A model generated the notes under the pieces. The model searched no databases, had not been told where the DNA came from, and saw only the letters and a list, made by a program, of their open reading frames with translations. Positions 33,358 to 37,597 of a DNA stretch of 37,597 nucleotides are shown here, in pieces. Location: NCBI GenBank assembly GCA_938002955.1, contig CALLAA010000257.1:1-37597 (forward strand). Direction: 5' to 3'. A program made the position numbers and the translations under genes. Positions within the stretch are counted from its first letter, which is position 1. Every line of letters starts with the position of its first letter. This stretch comes from an uncultured Acidimicrobiales bacterium. Its GTDB lineage: Bacteria; Actinomycetota; Acidimicrobiia; Acidimicrobiales; SHLQ01.

Positions 33358-33996
33358 CTAGCTTGCAAGCGAACGCTGCACGGCGAAACGCCACACTTCT
33401 AACTCTTCGCGCTCGCACTTTCGCTCCCGACGTGAGAGCGCCTCGCAGGCGGGTCGCCGTTCCCATCCGTCGTCGCTCGTCGAGAGCGGGCTGGCTTCGA
33501 GATGGTCGGCGATCTCGCGGGCGTAGAGCTCCACATCTGTGGCGATCAGGAGGAGGCCTCCGGGGCGCAGGCAGCGATGGACATCGTCGATGAACTCCGG
33601 AGTTAGCAGTAGGCGCTTTGCGCGGAGCTTTGCGTTCCACCATGGGGTGGGAAAGAGAACCTCGACAATGTCGAAGCTGCTCGGCGGGGCAACGTTCGCG
33701 AGCACGGTCCTCGCATCAGCACGCCACGCAAGCAGGTTGTCGAGGCCGCGTTCATCACCGCGCACCGTCACGCCGTGCACGCGCTTGCTGCGCACCTCGA
33801 GTCCGGCGATGCGCCAGTCTGGGTTGCGTTCAGCCGTGTCGAGGATGCGTCGGCCGTGGTCGAAGCCCACCTCAACAAGACATGGACCCGGCCCGTGAAG
33901 AAAGTCAACGAACCGTTCTGCCTCGTGGCGGTACTGCGGCTGCTCGAACAGTCGGCTCCCGTTCAGGGTTCCTGGAACATGACGGGGGGCGTCCAT
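33358..33996 (-). CDS. TrmB-like SAM-dependent methyltransferase, divergent
   Basis: A 212-residue class I methyltransferase that resembles tRNA (guanine-N7)-methyltransferase TrmB. The SAM loop is VEVGFDHGRRILDTAERNPDW (VEVGFDHG 41-48, where TrmB has VEIGFGxG), then GLEVRSKRV and DIVEVLFPTPWWNAKLRAKRLLLTPEF. TrmB has FPDPWPKxRHxKRR; here the aspartate after FP is a threonine (FPTPWW, 115-120) and the basic run is reduced. RCLRPGGLLLIATDVELY is retained. It may have lost tRNA activity or changed substrate. It is the last gene before the tRNA-flanked island, 110 bases from the first att copy, so it could also be cargo of an older insertion. Confidence 0.72.
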   Translation of the reverse strand: MDAPRHVPGTLNGSRLFEQPQYRHEAERFVDFLHGPGPCLVEVGFDHGRRILDTAERNPDWRIAGLEVRSKRVHGVTVRGDERGLDNLLAWRADARTVLANVAPPSSFDIVEVLFPTPWWNAKLRAKRLLLTPEFIDDVHRCLRPGGLLLIATDVELYAREIADHLEASPLSTSDDGWERRPACEALSRRERKCEREELEVWRFAVQRSLAS

Positions 33997-34106
33997 GCAC
34001 TTGGCTTACCACGACATGGCGCCCAGCCAGTCGTCTGGCTCCAAGACAATCCGAACGCAGATTACGGAGGACCCAGTCGATAGGAATCGTTGAGCCTTCA
34101 GTACTT

Positions 34107-34149
34107 GAGCCCGAGAGCAGAATCGAACTGCTGACCTATTCATTACGAG
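34107..34149 (-). repeat. tRNA-Thr 3'-half direct repeat, copy 1 (att-like)
   Basis: Exactly 43 bases identical to the 3' part of tRNA-Thr(CGU), from the first anticodon-loop base to 1 base past the acceptor end. The 5' half is replaced by element sequence. Similarity to the tRNA 3' flank continues (AATCGTTGAG at 34085-34094, also at 37512-37521). It is the leftmost of three copies and marks the left end of segment 1. Confidence 0.93.
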
Positions 34150-34162
34150 AAGTTCTGGCCTT

Positions 34163-34237
34163 AGCGCTGTGCTAACTCTCCACAGGCGAACGATGGCGGG
34201 CTAGCTGCGCGAGCGCTGTGCTAGAAGTTATTCGCTG
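34163..34237. repeat. AGCGCTGTGCTA direct repeats beside att copy 1 (49-bp spacing)
   Basis: AGCGCTGTGCTAAC (34163-34176) and AGCGCTGTGCTA (34212-34223) start 49 bases apart; the second is part of a 27-base block, GAGCGC to GCTG (34211-34237), also found near copy 2 and at 36702. Same order and spacing as beside copy 2. They look like arm-type integrase or accessory-protein sites. Confidence 0.85.
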
Positions 34238-34283
34238 TGACGAGCAACGCCTCTCACGGCAAGGCAACTCTCTAGGTTCCGCT

Positions 34284-34715
34284 CTATTCCCAAGCAGCTC
34301 CGAACTCCGTTAGGAGATCCTGAGTACATCTTGGGTCGGCGCAAAACAGGAGAACCTCGGACGGTTCCGTTGCATCGAATCTGGTTGCCATCCCAGATAG
34401 CGCAAAGGAGTCGCCATTCTCTCCTTGTGGGCAGACTGCCTCCGCTTGACCAGCAGACTTAACGCAGAGCCTCATGAGCTGTTCCGGTGCTTTCCCGAGC
34501 GGCGCAAAGGTCACCTCAATTAGAGAGACACCCTCGTCGTTCAAGAGTCGACCATCGAAGGTGACGTACTCATATCCGTCCGGAAGCTCGGGAAGCAGTG
34601 CCTTCACGGCGGGGTCGTCCGGCAATCCGATTGGTCTGACCTCTTCACCGAACGTCGGAATTCCGCAGGAGCTGAGAACAAGCATCAGGACTGCTAATTT
34701 CGGAATTCTGGACAT
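34284..34715 (-). CDS. small lipoprotein, unknown function
   Basis: A 143-residue exported protein. The N terminus MSRIPKLAVLMLVLSSCGIP has a basic start, a hydrophobic core and a lipobox LSSC (cysteine 17), so it is probably lipid-anchored on the outer face. The mature part carries cysteines in pairs (LCVKSAGQAEAVCPQG and FCADPRCTQ), likely disulfides, and has no recognised domain. AGGGG lies about 7 bases before the ATG, so it uses a leadered start. It is the only gene of segment 1 (34107-35005). The base composition is visibly less GC-rich than the core genome, as is the rest of the island. Confidence 0.78.
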   Translation of the reverse strand: MSRIPKLAVLMLVLSSCGIPTFGEEVRPIGLPDDPAVKALLPELPDGYEYVTFDGRLLNDEGVSLIEVTFAPLGKAPEQLMRLCVKSAGQAEAVCPQGENGDSFALSGMATRFDATEPSEVLLFCADPRCTQDLLTEFGAAWE

Positions 34716-35005
34716 GATTCACCCCTCGCCATTGCGAATAGAACTTGCGCAAGCTCAGAATCTTCGAGGTCGGGATTGCCCCAGGGTGTCACATCAAGTA
34801 ACACAGCGCCTCAGCTGAGCCAGACTGCAAGCCAGTTCTATCATCCGCGAATAGTGCCGAAACGATAGATAGAAGCCAGAGTGGTTGGAACCCACCTAGT
34901 AGATCAATTCGATAGACGGGCCAGCGCAGAACGTGTTGGATCATGTGGGGGAACACCATTGGATTCGAGTGACCAAGCAAGGAATCTCACACTTTCTCAA
35001 CCTCT
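34716..35005. other. segment 1 non-coding stretch
   Basis: Between the lipoprotein gene and att copy 2. A 63-codon frame on the minus strand (34789-34980) has neither a ribosome site nor a TANNNT hexamer in place, so I do not call it. I see no RNA gene or repeat here apart from the 3' flank of copy 2, which keeps CTCAACCT-like bases of the tRNA flank. Confidence 0.5.
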
Positions 35006-35048
35006 GAGCCCGAGAGCAGAATCGAACTGCTGACCTATTCATTACGAG
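35006..35048 (-). repeat. tRNA-Thr 3'-half direct repeat, copy 2 (att-like)
   Basis: Same 43 bases as copies 1 and 3 without a mismatch, 899 bases from copy 1 and 2527 from copy 3. It joins the end of segment 1 to the start of segment 2. The bases after it (AAGTCTGGGCCT) nearly match those after copy 1 (AAGTTCTGGCCT), so both copies share the element arm. Confidence 0.93.
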
Positions 35049-35061
35049 AAGTCTGGGCCTC

Positions 35062-35136
35062 AGCGCTGTGCTAACCGGCCGGACAGCCCTGATTCCGGGA
35101 GACTCCGAGGAGCGCTGTGCTACTAGTTATTTGCTG
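35062..35136. repeat. AGCGCTGTGCTA direct repeats beside att copy 2 (49-bp spacing)
   Basis: AGCGCTGTGCTAAC (35062-35075) and AGCGCTGTGCTA (35111-35122) start 49 bases apart, as beside copy 1. The 27-base block is 35110-35136. The distance from the tRNA fragment is also conserved (13 bases in both). Confidence 0.85.
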
Positions 35137-35191
35137 AGGTCGATACCTGAAACGGGATGCGCCGCCAAAGGAATCTCTCTCTTCATGTTCA

Positions 35192-35590
35192 CTAGCTTTC
35201 CCCTGCTCTACTTGCGCGTTCATCGCCGGTCTTCGTGTTGACAGTCCAACAGCTAAACGCCCAATCGCCCCACCCTGTAGCCGATCGACATGCTGTTTCA
35301 ACGCGACTACGCACGATAGCGGCGGGCTCCTCGACGTGTTCCACTGGAGCAACTCGACCAGGGGGCCCACCATCGACGTATTGCAGCTTCCCAAGCTTCA
35401 GTAATCCCGCCTCGATCAGCCTCGAATAGCTGCGGAAGACTGCATCGATCTGAACAACACTTGGCGGATTGTCCCGGCCCGGTGTGTTTCCCCGAACCTC
35501 GAGATGGATCAATGCCATGCCGAATGAGACGTCATCAGTGAGCCCATCCATGAGAATTCCGAGTTCACCCTTGGTCAGATCAGGCTGCAT
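35192..35590 (-). CDS. hypothetical protein in tRNA-flanked segment 2
   Basis: A 132-residue soluble protein with no signal peptide. Its N half is acidic and helical (LTKGELGILMDGLTDDVSFGMALIHLEV), the middle has VVQIDAVFRSYSRLIEAGLLKLGKLQYVDGGPPG, and near the C terminus WGDWAFSCWTVNT has three tryptophans. The layout, a short acidic domain with a helix rich in Leu, then an all-beta C half, resembles immunity-type small proteins but I recognise no family. TATTCT ends 6 bases before the ATG, and a CGGAC/GTCCG dyad overlaps it (35592-35608). It is the first gene after the att copy 2 repeats. Confidence 0.65.
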   Translation of the reverse strand: MQPDLTKGELGILMDGLTDDVSFGMALIHLEVRGNTPGRDNPPSVVQIDAVFRSYSRLIEAGLLKLGKLQYVDGGPPGRVAPVEHVEEPAAIVRSRVETACRSATGWGDWAFSCWTVNTKTGDERASRAGES

Positions 35591-35646
35591 CCGGACAGAA
35601 TACGTCCGATCACTGGGTCGACAGAGAAACGCGCGGTGCTCAAGAG

Positions 35647-36435
35647 CTACTTGCTGTCGCCGTTCGGAGACCTCAGCCGCCTGTAGCTACTGTTCTCCGC
35701 TCCGGTGAAGAAGTAACGATCAAGGTATGCGTCTGAGTCGAGTTTCGACTTACGCATCTCGGAATGGACCTCCTTGCCCTCAACAGCAAAGCCGGTAACG
35801 GACAATTGATAGCTGCTGCACGCGTTTAGGTAGCGATAGCCGAGACTGTCGGCGTAACGACGTGCTTCGTTCTCAGCAGACTCAATCGCTTCTTCGGCGC
35901 TGTCGGCTCGCCACAGCGTGATTCGCTCCTCGTAGTCGAATGGCCCATCACTTTTCAACGCAAAGTGACATCGCACGCTGAACCATGGCTGCTCGTCGTT
36001 CACATTGTTTCGTTCGCTTCCGGCCTCAACTATTTGAACGCGTTCGATGCTTCGAACGTTAAAACCGCACTGCTGGAGGAAGTCCTGTGCCCTTGGTGCC
36101 GAGGTCGGAGCTAAAGCGTGCGCCGCTCGGCAGTCCAACTCAATTGCCCAGTCGCTGAAACGCCAGACCAGGTCACGGCCGATCGATTGGCTTCGATTTT
36201 CGGGCAGGACGAAAACACTGTCCAGAACTACCCGCGGCTCCTCATCAGACGAGAGAGCAAGACCTACAAGACACCCAACAACAACACCAGCTTCCTCAGC
36301 GACAACGACAACAGTTGACTTGTCAGTCAGGTCAGGCATCTTGGGGACCAGATCCGGCACCTCAACGGCCAGGGCCTCGATTAGGCCGTGGATCGTCGAG
36401 GCATCGTTCTCTCCAGCGATTCGGATCTCAGCCAT
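35647..36435 (-). CDS. GNAT acetyltransferase fused to DUF4288 domain
   Basis: A 262-residue two-domain protein. Residues about 3-130 are a GNAT fold: MAEIRIAGENDASTIHGLIE, VVVAEEAGVVVGCLVGLAL, VVLDSVFVLPENRSQSIGRDLVWRF (acetyl-CoA loop, with R-S-Q-S-I-G in place of the usual R-x-x-G-x-G/A) and HALAPTSAPRAQDFLQQCGFNV. Residues about 145-250 match DUF4288: WFSVRCHFAL, YEERITLWRADSAEEAIESAENEARRYA and SDAYLDRYFFTGAE. DUF4288 often occurs alone beside SUKH-type immunity genes. The combination suggests regulation by a partner, target unknown. TAGTAT lies 6 bases before the ATG, so it is probably leaderless. It lies inside tRNA-flanked segment 2. Confidence 0.8.
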   Translation of the reverse strand: MAEIRIAGENDASTIHGLIEALAVEVPDLVPKMPDLTDKSTVVVVAEEAGVVVGCLVGLALSSDEEPRVVLDSVFVLPENRSQSIGRDLVWRFSDWAIELDCRAAHALAPTSAPRAQDFLQQCGFNVRSIERVQIVEAGSERNNVNDEQPWFSVRCHFALKSDGPFDYEERITLWRADSAEEAIESAENEARRYADSLGYRYLNACSSYQLSVTGFAVEGKEVHSEMRKSKLDSDAYLDRYFFTGAENSSYRRLRSPNGDSK

Positions 36436-36474
36436 ACGCTGATACTAAATGCGCCTAGGCATCAGCGACGACGC

Positions 36475-36615
36475 TCAGCCAGGGATCAATCCGCGCAGAA
36501 TGTCGAGCCGGTTGGCGGGAGCATCGGGCGAAAAGAAGTCAGGGATCGTGTTGGGTGTTCGCCGAGGCCGTGAGAGAAATTCGACCGGCCACTCAGTTAC
36601 GCGGTCACCGGTCAT
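36475..36615 (-). CDS. possible small ORF upstream of GNAT-DUF4288 gene
   Basis: A 46-codon frame, MTGDRVTEWPVEFLSRPRRTPNTIPDFFSPDAPANRLDILRGLIPG in pieces, 39 bases before the GNAT gene on the same strand. GACAAT lies 8 bases before the ATG. The frame stays open further upstream through the 27-base repeat (36702-36728), where it reads NNFEHGAH, so the real gene may be longer or be a fragment cut at the repeat. No domain is recognised. Weak evidence either way. Confidence 0.35.
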   Translation of the reverse strand: MTGDRVTEWPVEFLSRPRRTPNTIPDFFSPDAPANRLDILRGLIPG

Positions 36616-36701
36616 ATGCACGTATTGTCCGGCCTTCTTCCTCAGAGATCCACTCTCGTTGTAGAACGAGGGCCAGCGGTTCCTTGACGGGCGAGCTAGG
36701 T

Positions 36702-36728
36702 GAGCGCCGTGCTCAAAGTTATTCGCTG
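36702..36728. repeat. solitary copy of the 27-bp arm repeat
   Basis: GAGCGCCGTGCTC, then AAAGTTATTCGCTG: 27 bases, with GTTATTCGCTG identical to the copy at 34211 and a few changes elsewhere. No tRNA fragment lies beside it, so the attached att half has been lost, or this is an internal site. Confidence 0.8.
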
Positions 36729-36790
36729 TACCTCTGTATGGCCCTCGTGGCGGATCGGGGACTGTCACTGGCAACGGCTAACCTTCTCCC

Positions 36791-36970
36791 ATGGACAAGA
36801 AGATCTGGACTGCCGCCGAGCTGGAAAAGATGACTCCGGCCGAGCGACACGAGCTCTCCGAGGCCAGCATCGTCCGAGATCTCGACGAGGCACCTCAACA
36901 CCTCGTCGAAAGGGCCCGGCAGTTCGTTGCTGAGAGGATTGCCACAGAAGAAGCGTCACAAGCGAGTTGA
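36791..36970 (+). CDS. small antitoxin-like protein
   Basis: A 59-residue acidic, helical protein: MDKKIWTAAELEKMTPAERH, then ELSEASIVRDLDEAPQHLVE and RARQFVAERIATEEASQAS. The pattern of Trp-Thr-Ala-Ala-Glu-Leu-Glu-Lys-Met-Thr-Pro followed by a Val-Arg-Asp-Leu-Asp motif is typical of small proteins that precede RelE-like genes in Actinobacteria. TAACCT ends 6 bases before the ATG. Its stop (36968-36970) overlaps the TTG start of the next gene, which is the normal coupling of antitoxin and toxin. There is no recognisable DNA-binding fold in so few residues, so whether it autoregulates is open. Confidence 0.65.
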   Translation: MDKKIWTAAELEKMTPAERHELSEASIVRDLDEAPQHLVERARQFVAERIATEEASQAS

Positions 36971-37281
36971 GTGATCGACTTGTTGTTCGGGTTACTCGTA
37001 CATTCTTCGAAGATCTCGATCGGCAGCTGTCACCCGATCGGGGACCAACCGGCGAGCCATCAAGGATCGACTTCGAAACCGTCGAACTGGTGCCCATAAT
37101 CGAGGAGTTCGCTACGGGATTCTCCGCTTTGCCGACGCCCATTCCAGGACGCTCCGACTATCGGCTTCTCATCCGCACCGGAATGCTGTTCCGGGGAATG
37201 TCCGTAACCGGTCAGCTCATGAGCGACGGCGCAGTCGAACTTCTTCGACTCGATATCGACCACGGAATGAGCTGGGATTAA
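36967..37281 (+). CDS. RelE/ParE-like toxin candidate
   Basis: A 104-residue protein beginning at TTG 36967, inside the stop of the antitoxin-like gene. The order of segments fits the RelE fold: VVRVTRTFFEDLDRQL (first strand and helix), DFETVELVPIIEEFATGF, then SDYRLLIRTGMLFRGMSVTGQLMSDGAVELLRLDIDHGM (beta-hairpin with basic residues and a C-terminal D-G-x-V-E-L-L strand). These match mRNA-interferase/gyrase-type toxins in layout, but the catalytic residues are not individually identified. It sits in the second tRNA-flanked segment, where an addiction pair could prevent loss of the element. Toxin activity is inferred. Confidence 0.6.
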   Translation: MSDRLVVRVTRTFFEDLDRQLSPDRGPTGEPSRIDFETVELVPIIEEFATGFSALPTPIPGRSDYRLLIRTGMLFRGMSVTGQLMSDGAVELLRLDIDHGMSWD

Positions 37282-37442
37282 CCGTCCTCAAAAAGGGAGG
37301 CTACACACACGAGCAAGGCGACCTCGGGGGAGGACGTACTTTCGGCTTCGGCATGCGCTTCGAACTCCGCCCAGGGAATCCCATCTAGGTATGCAGAATC
37401 CAGATAGCCCTGAACCACAGCCCTCGGATTCGGAGGCCAGAT
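37278..37442 (-). pseudogene. C-terminal gene fragment cut at the att-like scar
   Basis: On the minus strand an open frame of at least 54 codons (IWPPNPRAVVQGYLDSAYLD, then GIPWAEFEAHAEAESTSSPE and VALLVCVASLFEDG) ends in TAA at 37278-37280. It has no acceptable start codon; reading upstream it runs into the scar at 37455-37486 and a stop. The residue pattern is protein-like and unlike a shadow. It probably represents a gene whose 5' part was removed when an element inserted or left. The frame overlaps the end of the toxin gene on the other strand by 4 bases. Family unknown. Confidence 0.45.
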
Positions 37443-37454
37443 CAGATAAGGCGC

Positions 37455-37486
37455 CGAATGAATTGCTCTACGATCGCTGTGCTAAC
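37455..37486. repeat. composite scar: tRNA-Thr 5'-part plus GCTGTGCTAAC arm
   Basis: Bases 37455-37471 match tRNA-Thr bases 37572-37588 at 16 of 17 positions (anticodon stem and D-arm), then TCGCTGTGCTAAC (37474-37486) matches the arm repeats of copies 1 and 2. So this copy keeps the other tRNA half than copies 1 and 2 do. It lies 46 bases before the intact tRNA 3' end. Confidence 0.75.
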
Positions 37487-37532
37487 CCAACGGGCCGTCG
37501 CAGCCAGTGACAATCGTTGAGTTCTCAATACA

Positions 37533-37575
37533 GAGCCCGAGAGCAGAATCGAACTGCTGACCTATTCATTACGAG
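37533..37575 (-). repeat. tRNA-Thr 3'-half direct repeat, copy 3 (inside the tRNA gene)
   Basis: The 43-base block at its native place. It begins at the anticodon loop CTCGTAA, exactly where tyrosine recombinases typically cross over, and runs through the T-arm and acceptor 3' strand to 1 base past the end. Confidence 0.93.
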
Positions 37576-37597
37576 TGAATTGCTCTACCAACTGAGC
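37534..37597 (-). tRNA. tRNA-Thr (anticodon CGU), 5' end outside window
   Basis: Minus strand: D-arm GCTCAGTTGGTAGAGC, anticodon stem ATTCA/TGAAT around loop CTCGTAA (anticodon CGT, reads ACG), variable loop AGG, T-stem AGCAG/CTGCT with TTCGATT loop, and acceptor 3' strand CTCGGGC plus discriminator T. CCA is not encoded. The first nine nucleotides (acceptor 5' strand, expected GCCCGAG, plus two bases) lie past the window end, so the gene is partial here. It is the target gene of the island on its left. Confidence 0.93.

Noticed and set aside
34163-34237. Integron attC site read from GTGCTAAC and GTTATTC
   Set aside because: The 7-base ends do not match the attC consensus (RYYYAAC / GTTRRRY), and the copies are tied to a tRNA 3' half, which fits tyrosine-integrase tRNA sites better.
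34789-34980. 63-codon frame on the minus strand in segment 1
   Set aside because: No ribosome site, no TANNNT box, irregular composition; coding not supported.
34107-35136. CRISPR array from repeated blocks
   Set aside because: Repeats are 43 and 12-27 bases, far apart and with genes between; no regular spacers.

Overview
The window is high-GC bacterial DNA with actinobacterial features: a folate/pantothenate cluster behind hpt and ftsH, a SigR-type sigma factor with a zinc anti-sigma factor, the zincin_2 metalloprotease next to tilS, and DUF2510 and EcsC proteins. GTG starts, 4-base stop/start overlaps and many apparently leaderless genes fit as well. The best guess is Acidimicrobiia (Ilumatobacter-like); that level is inference.

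Layout. (1) 3-7113, minus strand: hpt, ftsH, folE, folP, a phosphatase-like gene with a lost active site, folB, folK, a DUF2520 gene and panC. Most are within a few bases of each other, so they are probably co-transcribed. (2) 7170-12302, minus: sigR-like sigma factor and anti-sigma factor, a 49-residue membrane protein, zincin_2 protease, tilS, an MFS transporter and a DinB-like protein. (3) 12386-17904: EcsC, PilZ-like and DUF2510 proteins, then a 1056-residue coiled-coil protein behind a good promoter. (4) 17977-24732: catabolic-looking genes: Rieske oxygenase, SDR, homocysteine S-methyltransferase-like enzyme, RidA, a LysR regulator divergent from a 47-residue ORF, and two M20 peptidases. 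(5) 24853-28919, plus: a compact cassette of acyl/aminoacyl ligase, PLP decarboxylase, acyl carrier protein and GNAT-like transferase. This is the gene logic of carrier-bound amino-acid decarboxylation (BtrJ/BtrK/BtrI; exosortase-A-associated genes). A secreted glycosidase-like protein with RTX repeats follows. (6) 30779-33996: HAD hydrolase, YwqK-type MORN protein, SUKH-like protein, a divergent TrmB-like methyltransferase and one unknown.

(7) 34107-37597 is an accessory island downstream of a tRNA-Thr(CGU) gene that is cut by the window end. The 3' part of this tRNA, from the first anticodon-loop base past the 3' end (43 bp), occurs three times identically (34107, 35006, 37533). It delimits two segments of about 0.9 and 2.5 kb. 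Beside two copies lie AGCGCTGTGCTA direct repeats exactly 49 bp apart, and related sites occur further along. The cargo is a lipoprotein, a GNAT-DUF4288 fusion, small unknowns, a probable toxin-antitoxin pair and a gene fragment ending at a repeat scar. No integrase lies in the window. This looks like a tandem array of integrase-less tRNA-targeted elements mobilised in trans, and it is the most unusual structure here.

A second window-wide signal is a TANNNT hexamer placed 6 (rarely 7) bases before the start codon of at least twelve genes that head their transcription units, predicting leaderless mRNAs.
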